Of a stretch of DNA of 64,000 bases, positions 15,747 through 23,711 are shown piece after piece. Position numbers and translations under genes: made by a program. Source of the stretch: DTFZ01 sp964510055 (GTDB lineage Bacteria > Bacillota > Clostridia > Christensenellales > SZUA-584). A model generated the notes under the pieces. The model was given only the letters and a program-made list of their open reading frames with translations, searched no databases and was not told the origin of the DNA. The stretch covers positions 7,163-71,162 of the forward strand of contig CAZDZY010000002.1 in the NCBI GenBank assembly GCA_964510055.1. Reading direction: 5' to 3'. Within the stretch, counting starts at the first letter, position 1, and every line of letters begins with the position of its first letter.

Positions 15747-16838
15747 GTGCTTAAGAAAATATTTGGTTTGATATTAACTGCTGCGCTTGTTTTTTCCCTG
15801 TTTCCCGCGGCAACGGCTCTCGCGTCGGATGAGCTTAAAAACACCGACCCGGAGAAATATTATATAGTTCTCGATCTTAAAAATCAGATCGTGACCGTAT
15901 ACGAGAAGGACAAAGACGGGGAATACACAAAGATTGTGCGGCGTTTTTTGTGCACCAGCGGAAAGACGGAACCTAAAATGATGCCTGACCCTGCGAATCC
16001 CACAGGTCCACCAATTGAAGATCCAGATAACCCCGCCACCCCCACTCCCCTGGGGATATGGAAGGTAGGCGGGCGCGAGAGGTTCGGCAAGTTCGCCGCG
16101 TTCGGGGGGGAATATGCCCGCTACTGGACGCAGATAGTCGGCGGCGTTTATTTCCATTCCATCATGTTCGACAAGCGCGATATCAACTACATGCAGAGCG
16201 GCGCTTTTAGGCGCATAGGAAGCAAGGCCTCGCACGGCTGCGTGCGCCTTTACGTGGAAGACGCCAAGTGGCTCTATTATTACGCCTGCCCCGGTACGAC
16301 CGTAGAAGTTACTGATAAGCTTCCGTCCAACAACGCCGCGAGAAAAAAACTGAAAACCAAATTGTCGTTTTCGACTTACAACGCTTTTCAGAAGAAGATA
16401 TACGATATCGGGGAACTGCCCAACCCAATAGCCTGGGTAGTTAAAGACAAAGCTGAAATGCGAACTGGGAACGGCGGCGAGACCGACAGGATAGTAAAAC
16501 GTATCCCCGAAGGCGAGCAGGTGGAAGTGTTGCAGGTTGCGGAGCCATGGTGCAAGATCAAGCACGGAGGCCGCGAAGGTTATATGCGCACGGCATATAT
16601 CACGTTTGAGCAGGGCAAGATGAACTCTAAGGCTGACGCCGATATTGTGAAGAAAACAGCCTGGATGTATACCGCTGCGTCTGAAAAGTCGGAGCAGATC
16701 ACAAAAGTGCCTTCGTATTCATCTATAAAGATAATCGAACCCGATAAGGACGGCTGGACGAAAATACAGTATTGGGATGAAACCGGCTACATACAGACCA
16801 AGTTTTTAACCAAAGGCTGGGGAGTAATAAGGGAATAA
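15747..16838 (+). CDS. L,D-transpeptidase (YkuD) with SH3-like domains
   Basis: 363 residues from GTG 15747 (GGAGG upstream). A signal peptide (1-27) is followed by a YkuD domain at about 30-190 and two SH3-like wall-binding domains (about 225-290 and 300-360). The catalytic signature SHGCVRLYVEDAKWLY places the nucleophile at Cys165 and a conserved His at 163. These enzymes form or remodel 3-3 crosslinks in peptidoglycan, or attach proteins to it, outside the membrane. The gene has its own promoter and is monocistronic. The activity class is well supported; the exact acceptor is not known. Confidence 0.9.
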   Translation: MLKKIFGLILTAALVFSLFPAATALASDELKNTDPEKYYIVLDLKNQIVTVYEKDKDGEYTKIVRRFLCTSGKTEPKMMPDPANPTGPPIEDPDNPATPTPLGIWKVGGRERFGKFAAFGGEYARYWTQIVGGVYFHSIMFDKRDINYMQSGAFRRIGSKASHGCVRLYVEDAKWLYYYACPGTTVEVTDKLPSNNAARKKLKTKLSFSTYNAFQKKIYDIGELPNPIAWVVKDKAEMRTGNGGETDRIVKRIPEGEQVEVLQVAEPWCKIKHGGREGYMRTAYITFEQGKMNSKADADIVKKTAWMYTAASEKSEQITKVPSYSSIKIIEPDKDGWTKIQYWDETGYIQTKFLTKGWGVIRE

Positions 16839-16881
16839 TGAGTATAGAAAAGGGATGCGGTTCAAAGTGAAGTGCATCCCT

Positions 16882-17400
16882 TTAATAATTTACCATCGAT
16901 TTAAGTTTATTGAGCTCTTCGTCGTTTAAGTCGCAGACAGAGAACCCGCACAGCTCGTCGCTGTACGTCATGTAATACTCTATCCTTCCGTTGGTAAACC
17001 TCTCATGTACCCTTCCGCAATTATTGAATACGCATGTCAGCTTTTTGTTGTATACGGAAACTACGTACGCGCCGTCGACGTCTATATAATCGCTTTCCTT
17101 AAAGATCTTCGTGTCTATAACTATATTACCTTTGGTCTCTATGCCCTCTAATATCCTGCCCGGCTTGAGGGCGCCTTTTTCTATGAACAGAGTTACGGTA
17201 CTTATCGTCTTTTTCTCTGAGTCTATTTCGATTTCAAGCGAGTTCTGGCTGCCGCCTTTAAGCCTCCAGCAGTTAATTTCATTTGCAGTGTTGTCGGCGT
17301 CGTTAAGGACGGTTACCATCAACAGGTCTTCCGCCAGTATCTCAAACTCCACCGATACGCTTGTATTTGAAGATATTTCATAGACTTTTTGTAAAAACAT
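16882..17400 (-). CDS. Hypothetical protein
   Basis: 172 residues, soluble and mainly beta-strand by composition, with no signal peptide. No family recognised. It has several Cys (NCWRLKGG, CVFNNCG, LCGFSVC) and an acidic C-terminus. GGAG lies nine bases before the ATG. It sits alone, convergent with the L,D-transpeptidase gene. Confidence 0.6.
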   Translation of the reverse strand: MFLQKVYEISSNTSVSVEFEILAEDLLMVTVLNDADNTANEINCWRLKGGSQNSLEIEIDSEKKTISTVTLFIEKGALKPGRILEGIETKGNIVIDTKIFKESDYIDVDGAYVVSVYNKKLTCVFNNCGRVHERFTNGRIEYYMTYSDELCGFSVCDLNDEELNKLKSMVNY

Positions 17401-17490
17401 TGATTATGACTCCGTTACCCCTGCATAGTACTGCCGATGCCAGACGCCGTAATATCTATTATATATAACAACAACTCCCTGATTTAAAAC

Positions 17491-17533
17491 AAAAAAACGC
17501 GCGCGGCTCAAGAACAGCGCGCGTGCGTTTTTT
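17491..17533 (-). terminator. Terminator of the MarR-nitroreductase operon
   Basis: AAAAAACGC-GCGCGC / GCGCGC-GTGCGTTTTTT stem-loop immediately downstream of the nitroreductase stop; bidirectional A/T tracts. Confidence 0.7.
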
Positions 17534-17541
17534 ACCGTTCT

Positions 17542-18285
17542 TTATTTCATCAAAAATCCGGCTCTCCTTAAGAGCGCCTCAAAATCATACGTCTGCCCCT
17601 TGAAACCGCGCAGCCAATCGTTGAAAAACCAGTCGAAATAGTTCGCATACCCTGCGGAATTCCAATAATTCTCTATACCAAGCCGGTTTTCCCTTTTACC
17701 GTATTCGGCGACTATTTCCCCGGCCCGTTCCCGCAATATCTTTGTGTATTTCCCGCGGTGCACTACGCCCGGCCCTCCCAGCCTTCCGCGCGCTGAGGCG
17801 GGATGCTGCGCATACCCTATAAGCAGCATTATAAGAGGCACGCAATATTTTTCGGGCAGTTCGAGCATCTTATACACCCGGTCAACGTCTCCCCTGTGTA
17901 TGCCGTTGGTGAACATATAGTCCAGCCCGAGCGATTTCGCCGCGACAGCGCCGTTCTGCGCGGCGAGTATCGTATCGGTGCTGTATGTGATAAAGCTCAA
18001 TATCCCTCCCGCTCCGATGTCCTCCCCGAGATGGGCGGCAACGTCTATAGTACGGTTGAAATCTACGCAGTAGACTATAGCCGCTGGGCTCCCGTAGCCG
18101 CACAGCTTTCGTATAGTCTGCGCGTCTTCAAACGTTATCAGCGAGTAATTTTGCGCAGCCGAAGCGGTAGCGGCGCGCAGGCTTGCGCTTATTACTGCCT
18201 CAAGGTCTACAGCGTTTACCGGCCTTTCGGTAAACGTACCGTGCGTCGTTGCCATACTGTGTATGGTCTTCAATGTTTCATTCAT
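17542..18285 (-). CDS. Nitroreductase-family protein
   Basis: 247 residues. The N-terminal half fits the FMN-dependent nitroreductase fold: RPVNAVDLEAVISASLRA at the start (FMN phosphate region) and SLGLDYMFTNGIHRG in the central helix area. The C-terminus PGVVHRGKYTKI is where members of this fold complete the flavin site. It likely reduces quinones or nitro compounds with NAD(P)H. The start is ATG 18285 (AAGGAG upstream), overlapping the last codons of the marR gene, so translation is coupled. A MarR repressor beside a nitroreductase suggests induction by electrophiles. Confidence 0.75.
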   Translation of the reverse strand: MNETLKTIHSMATTHGTFTERPVNAVDLEAVISASLRAATASAAQNYSLITFEDAQTIRKLCGYGSPAAIVYCVDFNRTIDVAAHLGEDIGAGGILSFITYSTDTILAAQNGAVAAKSLGLDYMFTNGIHRGDVDRVYKMLELPEKYCVPLIMLLIGYAQHPASARGRLGGPGVVHRGKYTKILRERAGEIVAEYGKRENRLGIENYWNSAGYANYFDWFFNDWLRGFKGQTYDFEALLRRAGFLMK

Positions 18286-18730
18286 GGTTTTCTTCTCCTT
18301 TATACTGATACAATCCGCAGGCTTTAAAATGCTCCTGCAGTTTTCTAAGCAGCCTTTCGAGTTCATTCCGCTCTTCTTCCGTAAAGCAGGCAAGAGGGTC
18401 GATAGCTTCTTCGGGCATGTTTTCCAGCCCTTTGAGCTTTTCCTTTCCCGCCTTCGTCAGCCTGACTATGCGCTGCCTTCCGTCCGAAATGTCAGCCTCC
18501 GACGTTACCCAGCCGTATCTCTTCATGTTGTCTATGACTACAGTGGCGGTCGGGCGGTCGCAGAAGAGCATGTCTGCGATCTCCGACGGGCGTAATTCCT
18601 TTCCGGCGAGCCTGCGCAGCAGATACAGCTGCTTGAGCGTTATGCCGTAAGGCCTTATTTCGCTTTCCAAATGCCTTCTCCATGTCAGGAAGACTATACC
18701 TAAGCGTGACATCACGGGTAACTTACTCAT
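18278..18730 (-). CDS. MarR-family transcriptional regulator
   Basis: 150 residues with the MarR winged helix: LKQLYLLRRLAGKELRPSEI, then DRPTATVVIDNMKRYGWV (recognition helix) and SDGRQRIVRLTKAGKEKL (wing). It is the first gene of the operon with the nitroreductase. The promoter on this strand is TTGACA (18807-18812) to TATAAT-type TAATAT (18784-18789) with a 17-base spacer, and a 12-base dyad lies just inside the transcript. That arrangement fits autorepression. Confidence 0.9.
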   Translation of the reverse strand: MSKLPVMSRLGIVFLTWRRHLESEIRPYGITLKQLYLLRRLAGKELRPSEIADMLFCDRPTATVVIDNMKRYGWVTSEADISDGRQRIVRLTKAGKEKLKGLENMPEEAIDPLACFTEEERNELERLLRKLQEHFKACGLYQYKGEENHE

Positions 18731-18769
18731 CGTTTTCCTTTCCGGTTACAAAAAATTCATTCTATTTGA

Positions 18770-18812
18770 TTAGAACTCTAACTATATTATATGAATTGGC
18801 TGCTTTTGTCAA
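18770..18812 (-). promoter_or_regulatory. Promoter and operator of marR-nitroreductase
   Basis: On the minus strand TTGACA and TAATAT are 17 bases apart; the dyad TTAGA-GT-TCTAA (18770-18781) lies immediately downstream of the -10, a good MarR operator candidate. Confidence 0.6.
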
Positions 18813-18859
18813 TAGTCAATAACCTGAGACCCTAAGGATCAGGCGGCGGGTTGTTATGC

Positions 18860-18888
18860 TTGCATATTAAATGCGGAAGAAGTATAAT
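18860..18888 (+). promoter_or_regulatory. Promoter of the DUF1963 lipoprotein gene
   Basis: TTGCAT (18860-18865), 17-base spacer, TATAAT (18883-18888). Confidence 0.7.
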
Positions 18889-18936
18889 CCAGGCATTATA
18901 TAATATTATTTTGAAAATCAGAATGGATTTGTGTCA

Positions 18937-19905
18937 ATGCGAAATTTTTTACGTATACTGGCAAAACGGATGGCATTGCTGATTGTTATTGTAATGATGA
19001 CTGCATTTTCATTGGCATGTTCTCCGATTCCGCCGACAAACTCAGGAGGAGTAAAAATGGATTTCAGTAAAGTTCTTGACGAACTTCAAAAGTATTCAAT
19101 CAAAATCGACTTTGATTCTTCTGGCGATGAAGAATTGCCTGTAGGCTGTTCAAAGCTTGGAGGAAAACCGGACTTGCCTGCGGATTTTCAATGGTATTAT
19201 TTCAAAGGTGAGAGTTTCGAAGGAATTACTGAAAACCGGCCCCTGAGTTTTCTGGCCCAGATAAACTGCGGGGAAGCAAATAAGTACGATAAAGACGGCC
19301 TTCTTCCGCCCGTTGGGATGCTGTACTTTTTCTATGAACTTTCAACCATGACATGGGGGTTTGACCCAAAAGACAGCGGGAGCGCCCGTGTTTTCTATTA
19401 TCCGGGCAACGTTTCAGACATTCGCAGAACAGAGTTCCCAAGTGACTTGGCTGATGAATATATGCTGCCTGAGATGGCCATCAGCTTTTCGCAGCAGAAA
19501 GACTGGCCTGATTTTGAAGAATTTATCGAATGGCACAACGCGGTTAGCTACGATTCGTATGAAAAGTATGATGAGATCCTGGAAAACAAAGGTAAGCATG
19601 AAGTGGAAAATATCAGCAAGTTGCTTGGATATGCCGATGTCATTCAAAATGGCATGCTGCTGGAATGTGAAGAAGTTACGAATGGAGTGTACACCGGGAG
19701 CGGCATGGAGATAGAACCTGACGAGCTGGAGAATTATGAAAAAGAATGCGTACAGTGGCAGCTTCTTTTACAGCTTGACTCCATCGAGACAAATGATTAC
19801 GAAATGCTTTGGGGTGATATGGGACGGATCTACTTTTACATACGCAGAAGCGACCTGCAGAACATGAATTTTGATAACTGTTGGTTGATCCTGCAATGCT
19901 ATTAA
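18937..19905 (+). CDS. DUF1963 (YwqG-like) lipoprotein
   Basis: About 322 residues. The N-terminus is a lipoprotein signal with the lipobox FSLAC near residue 28. The mature part follows the YwqG/DUF1963 pattern: SKLGGKPDLPADFQW, then PLSFLAQINCGE, then GMLYFFYE and GSARVFYYPG. DUF1963 proteins are of unknown biochemical role; most are cytoplasmic, so a lipoprotein version is less usual. The start is ATG 18937 or the GTG six bases upstream; neither has a strong ribosome site. Confidence 0.8.
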   Translation: MRNFLRILAKRMALLIVIVMMTAFSLACSPIPPTNSGGVKMDFSKVLDELQKYSIKIDFDSSGDEELPVGCSKLGGKPDLPADFQWYYFKGESFEGITENRPLSFLAQINCGEANKYDKDGLLPPVGMLYFFYELSTMTWGFDPKDSGSARVFYYPGNVSDIRRTEFPSDLADEYMLPEMAISFSQQKDWPDFEEFIEWHNAVSYDSYEKYDEILENKGKHEVENISKLLGYADVIQNGMLLECEEVTNGVYTGSGMEIEPDELENYEKECVQWQLLLQLDSIETNDYEMLWGDMGRIYFYIRRSDLQNMNFDNCWLILQCY

Positions 19906-19959
19906 CGCTGCCTTTATTGGCTGATATACGGAGGTATCTGCCTGCTCAGCCGGGGTATA

Positions 19960-20739
19960 TTATCGAACATTCAGTCCGGATCTTTCTTTAAATAAGGCCT
20001 CTATCATTACAGAATATTCTTCCCTTATCGGCAATTCAAAATCAACTTTTAACTTTCGTCTCGATGCGGTTTCAGCCTCTCCGGAAACAGGGTTAAAACC
20101 ATCCTTTGTATAGTCTTCCCAATAGACCCCTATCCCCCGTTTCTGCCATGAAGGGAGTTTGTCGAAATTTATCCCCCTTGAAAAAAGCAGCTCGTTTTTA
20201 AACGCGACCGCTTTGTTTTCTAGCGCTGCCGTAGCGTCTTGCACAGACACACCTTCTTTACGAAGCATCCAGTAGCAGTGGGCGTTGAGTGCGTTTCTAT
20301 GCGCATCTTCCTGCCTCCATAAAAAATAGTCTTTTACCCTCTCGATGCTAGGCAACGGTACCATTCTGCAATCAAAACATGCCGTACGCCCCAGCATTAG
20401 GCTTATCACTCCGCTCGCTTCTCCCGCAAGGATTGAATTATATTTGCGCACCTTCCGGTCAAATGCCTGCTCAGCGGGGTGAAACAGCAGCGATATCTCA
20501 TCGCTTTCCGTATACCCGTATATAACGCGGAAACCGCATGTCATCAGGTGCTTTACCGTCTCGACCATATAGTCTCTGAACTTATCGTCAAACGGAGCTT
20601 CAAACCTGCATATCTCTTTTGTGAGCCGCGTAAAGCTTCTTCCGTCTATTCGGGCAGTCATAAACAAGTCGGGCAATATGTTTTGATCAAGAGACTGCTC
20701 ATACTTTCGCATTATGATGTCAAGCTCGTCAAATCTCAT
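19960..20739 (-). CDS. thg1: Thg1-like 3'-5' RNA polymerase (tRNA-His guanylyltransferase family)
   Basis: 259 residues matching the Thg1 core over its whole length. Motif RIDGRSFTRLT (residues 30-40, metal ligand Asp32) and YTESDEISLLF (76-86, Asp80) are the two catalytic carboxylate motifs of this inverted palm polymerase. Eukaryotic Thg1 adds G-1 to tRNA-His; bacterial Thg1-like proteins repair 5'-truncated tRNAs by templated 3'-to-5' addition. Since bacterial tRNA-His normally has an encoded G-1, repair is the likelier role. The gene overlaps the upstream kinase gene by 11 bases, so the two are translationally coupled. Confidence 0.92.
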   Translation of the reverse strand: MRFDELDIIMRKYEQSLDQNILPDLFMTARIDGRSFTRLTKEICRFEAPFDDKFRDYMVETVKHLMTCGFRVIYGYTESDEISLLFHPAEQAFDRKVRKYNSILAGEASGVISLMLGRTACFDCRMVPLPSIERVKDYFLWRQEDAHRNALNAHCYWMLRKEGVSVQDATAALENKAVAFKNELLFSRGINFDKLPSWQKRGIGVYWEDYTKDGFNPVSGEAETASRRKLKVDFELPIREEYSVMIEALFKERSGLNVR

Positions 20740-21196
20740 CTTTCCATTCCTCCGTTATAAATTTACCATCCTCTATCCTCACATAATACAGCTCATCGAA
20801 CCCTTCGGCTTTATAGGGTATTTCGAGCTTGGCCGCAGTAGCGAATATCGCCGCGTCAGGTACTTTCGCTTTACCTTCCCTCATAGCATTGCGTTCCATA
20901 CATTCCTTTACGGAACTCCTGAAATACACGCCGGTTACCCTATACCCCGCCTGTTTCGCCGGGATGATATACCTTGCCCTGTCCGCTGCCGCCGGGTTTG
21001 TGTTGTCCACGGCGAAAGATCTCCCCTCTTTAATGCAATTCTCGAGCAGCTGCCTTTCCTTGTTTCTCGTATGCAGTTCGTCGAGGTTTATCCTTAAATG
21101 CGTAGAGACAAGGTATTCTTTATAAAATGCGCTCTTCCCGCTCGCCTGCAGCCCTATGAAGATGACAGCGTTTTTCCGCGTTTTTAATACATCCAT
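20729..21196 (-). CDS. Polynucleotide-kinase-like P-loop protein
   Basis: 155 residues. Walker A GLQASGKS (15-22), Asp39 in RINLDELHTR (position of the general base in T4 Pnk-type kinases), DNTNP (64-68) and a lid with RNAMREGKAKVPDAAI (102-117). These match the kinase domain of Pnk/PNKP enzymes, which phosphorylate 5'-OH ends of RNA or DNA. No phosphatase domain is fused. The start is ATG 21196, seven bases after AGAGG; upstream in-frame starts cross the preceding terminator. It overlaps the Thg1-like gene, which suggests that it prepares 5' ends for that polymerase. Confidence 0.75.
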   Translation of the reverse strand: MDVLKTRKNAVIFIGLQASGKSAFYKEYLVSTHLRINLDELHTRNKERQLLENCIKEGRSFAVDNTNPAAADRARYIIPAKQAGYRVTGVYFRSSVKECMERNAMREGKAKVPDAAIFATAAKLEIPYKAEGFDELYYVRIEDGKFITEEWKDEI

Positions 21197-21257
21197 CTGC
21201 ATACCTCTGATTTTACCAGATATAATATCAAAGCAAAATACTGTGATTATAGAAAAT

Positions 21258-21291
21258 GAAAAAGCACCTTCGAAGAGATGCTTTTTTGTTA
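21258..21291 (-). terminator. Terminator between the DUF2089 and kinase-Thg1 operons
   Basis: Minus-strand AAAAAAGCA...TGCTTTTTC stem-loop; it separates the two operons. Confidence 0.65.
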
Positions 21292-21309
21292 ATATCCCCT
21301 GTATACCTG

Positions 21310-21735
21310 TTATAGATCCTGAACATTCATCTTCGCAAGCTCCGCGTCCCTTTTCCCTTTTGCCCTGCATGCTGCGTAGATCAGCAGCAATATCGCAGTC
21401 GGGATATTATACTGAAGGAAAAGAAAGATTCCCGTTAAAACCCTTGAACCTATGTCAGGCACTGGTAGATCCGGAACGCTTGTAGTAATATTTTCGATCA
21501 CTTCTTCGCCTCCCGTTTCCGTATGCCCTACTATTACAGTCTGTTCCGAGCTGGTTACGTAAAACGGCGTTACAAACGTTAAAAAGATTGCGGCGCACAA
21601 CGCAACCAGCGGCAGTATAAGACCGAGCCACTTGTTTTCTTTTCTCGACAGGAATATCTGAAGCAGTATTATCCCCGCAGCTAATACGACTATTATAGTC
21701 CATTCTAATATAATGACCCATTCTATCGGTTTCAT
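21310..21735 (-). CDS. Hypothetical membrane protein
   Basis: 141 residues with three or four hydrophobic segments (about 6-27, 36-58, 92-118) and a polar loop with HTETGGEEVIENI between them. Its ATG follows directly on the stop of the DUF2089 gene (TAAATG), so it is translationally coupled and may be a membrane effector controlled by it. No family recognised. Confidence 0.65.
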   Translation of the reverse strand: MKPIEWVIILEWTIIVVLAAGIILLQIFLSRKENKWLGLILPLVALCAAIFLTFVTPFYVTSSEQTVIVGHTETGGEEVIENITTSVPDLPVPDIGSRVLTGIFLFLQYNIPTAILLLIYAACRAKGKRDAELAKMNVQDL

Positions 21736-22032
21736 TTAATCTGTCTCCTTCTTAGTTTTTTTATATTCCGAGATCAATATCTTAGCCGTATCAAAATCTA
21801 CCTTTTCATTTATAGCCAGCCGCTTTATAAGGCTTATATACGGCTCGTTTGCGTTGTCTTCGCTTATTTGTATCTTCTGTATCAGCCTGTCGAGGCGCAG
21901 GCGTACGGTCGGGTATGTCACATTATATTGCCGCGCCATTTCTTTCAAAGAGCCCGAAGCCATAAGAAATTTTCTTATAAAAGAAACGTCTTCGTCGTCG
22001 AGGCCCGCCATCCATTCAGGTAAGACTTCCAT
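21736..22032 (-). CDS. DUF2089 protein, HTH type
   Basis: 98 residues. LPEWMAGLDDEDVSFI at the start and the helix-turn-helix SLKEMARQYNVTYPTVRLRL identify the DUF2089 family, short DNA-binding-like proteins often next to membrane proteins. The usual N-terminal zinc ribbon is absent. The start is ATG 22032 with AGGAGGG; the longer in-frame start at 22068 has none. It heads the operon with the membrane gene at 21310. Confidence 0.8.
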   Translation of the reverse strand: MEVLPEWMAGLDDEDVSFIRKFLMASGSLKEMARQYNVTYPTVRLRLDRLIQKIQISEDNANEPYISLIKRLAINEKVDFDTAKILISEYKKTKKETD

Positions 22033-22172
22033 AGAAGCGCCCTCCTTTAATAATATTAAACATATCATTTAACTTTGTTAAAGTCAATACTAAATATATA
22101 CTCAACAATAATAATCTATATTATCGTTGAGCCGGTATGGATATTTCCCCTATTTCCAGAATAAATAAAATA

Positions 22173-22190
22173 AGCCGCCCGTAAAGGCGG
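22173..22190. terminator. Hairpin downstream of the coiled-coil gene
   Basis: GCCGCC CGTAAA GGCGGC stem without a long T tract; a weak terminator for the minus-strand gene. Confidence 0.35.
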
Positions 22191-22215
22191 CAGGTATATG
22201 GCGCATTTTATGCTG

Positions 22216-22512
22216 CTATTGCTTTCCGCATACCTTCTCGAGTTGTACCACAAAATAGTCTTTCTTTTCTTTCAGGGCATATATCTCGGTTTCTATTTCT
22301 TCGATCCTTTTATTGCAGGCCTCAATAGCTCTGTCCTGCAGCGAATGATCGTCGCCCGCCAGCCTCTTATGATATTCATGCTGCAATATCTCTATCTTTT
22401 TTTCTTCCCGCTCCCTTCGCAGCGCTTTGTCTTCTTCCGCCACTCTTTCGATTATGGCTGTAAGCAGACGCTCCGCCTCGCTGAAGTCAAGATCTGAAAT
22501 TCCCCTTATCAT
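22216..22512 (-). CDS. Small coiled-coil protein
   Basis: 98 residues, very rich in Glu, Lys and Arg, with heptad-like spacing throughout (EREEKKIEILQHEYHKRL, then IEEIETEIYALKEKKD). No signal peptide or membrane helix. AAGGAGCGACAG precedes the ATG. Probably a cytoplasmic structural or adaptor protein; no family recognised. Confidence 0.6.
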   Translation of the reverse strand: MIRGISDLDFSEAERLLTAIIERVAEEDKALRREREEKKIEILQHEYHKRLAGDDHSLQDRAIEACNKRIEEIETEIYALKEKKDYFVVQLEKVCGKQ

Positions 22513-22727
22513 ATCTGTCGCTCCTTGTTGTTCTACATAATCTATACAATTATATTGTATTTTATATATACCACTTTAATTTTTTACGAAACAAAAGGCG
22601 TCAAGATTTAACGGTTTTTAATCGATGCGGCAGTATCCTGTTGCCATCGGTCATCACTCTACCGGCTCCGTCTTCATATAGTAAATGAGGAGTACAAAAC
22701 TCAAAATTCATATAAGAAGGTGTAACA

Positions 22728-23711
22728 ATGGAAAGACCGGATATAGATATGACCCAGGTAAGCCTGAATCCAATTGCCGCCCGGCGGCTTTCACATACTA
22801 CCAAGAGCATTCCCATGATGGAGAGCATAACTCCCCGCTGGCTGCTCAGGTTTCTGCCGTGGGTGCCCGTCGAGGCAGGCGTTTACAGGGTGAACCGGGT
22901 AAGAAAAGCTCCGCGCGCGGAGGATATGAACGAATACGGAGAAAAACTGATAGACTCGAATTACAGGCATATAAACGAGGATGCGATTACGCAGACGTTC
23001 GCCGATTATGAAGAAGAACCCAGGGAATACATGCTGAATCTCGTGCAGACTATACTTCGTATGAATACTAATGTTACCGATATATTCAATAAGCCTATAG
23101 ACCAGAAAAACGAGCAGATAAGGCTTGCTATTGAAGCGATGAGAGAAAAACAGGAGTGCGAACTTATAAACGACGAAGAGTTCGGGCTTATTAATAACGT
23201 GTCGCGCGATATGAGGACCAAGGCGCGGCACGGCTCCCCCAGCCCTGACGACATGGACGACCTTTTGGCCAAGGTGTGGAAAAAACCCGCGTTCTTCCTT
23301 GCCCATCCTAAGGCTATAGCCGCTTTCGGCAGGGAATGCACCCGCCGCGGCGTGCCGCCCGTGGTAATAAACATCTACGGCTCTCCGTTCATGACATGGA
23401 GGGGCGTTCCTCTGGTGCCGTGCGACAAACTTATGGTCGGGGGCAAGTCGTACGCAAGATCCGAAGGCGGCAGAACAAATATACTTCTGCTGCGGGTAGG
23501 CGAAAAAGAACAGGGCATAGTCGGGCTGCATCAGCCGGGCATACCCGATGAAACAAGCATACCGAGCCTGTCTTTAAAGCTTGCCTATATAGATCAAAGA
23601 GGGATCGCCTCTTACATCTTAAGCCTTTACTTTTCGATAGCAGTTCTCGCTGATGACGCTCTCGGAATGATGGAGGATGTCGAGGTGGGAAACTATTATG
23701 ATTACAGGTGA
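22728..23711 (+). CDS. Family 2A encapsulin shell protein (SrpI-like)
   Basis: 327 residues with the HK97-fold encapsulin family 2 signature: an N-terminal arm (NPIAARRLSHTTKSIP), then TPRWLLRFLPWVPVEAGVYRVN, then LAHPKAIAAFGRECTRRG (A-domain region), FMTWRGVPLVPCDKL and a C-terminal IASYILSLYFSIAVL. Family 2A shells self-assemble into icosahedral protein compartments that enclose a cysteine desulfurase. The next gene is such a desulfurase and overlaps this stop. AAGGTG precedes the ATG. There is no cyclic-nucleotide domain, so this is type 2A rather than 2B. Confidence 0.88.
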   Translation: MERPDIDMTQVSLNPIAARRLSHTTKSIPMMESITPRWLLRFLPWVPVEAGVYRVNRVRKAPRAEDMNEYGEKLIDSNYRHINEDAITQTFADYEEEPREYMLNLVQTILRMNTNVTDIFNKPIDQKNEQIRLAIEAMREKQECELINDEEFGLINNVSRDMRTKARHGSPSPDDMDDLLAKVWKKPAFFLAHPKAIAAFGRECTRRGVPPVVINIYGSPFMTWRGVPLVPCDKLMVGGKSYARSEGGRTNILLLRVGEKEQGIVGLHQPGIPDETSIPSLSLKLAYIDQRGIASYILSLYFSIAVLADDALGMMEDVEVGNYYDYR

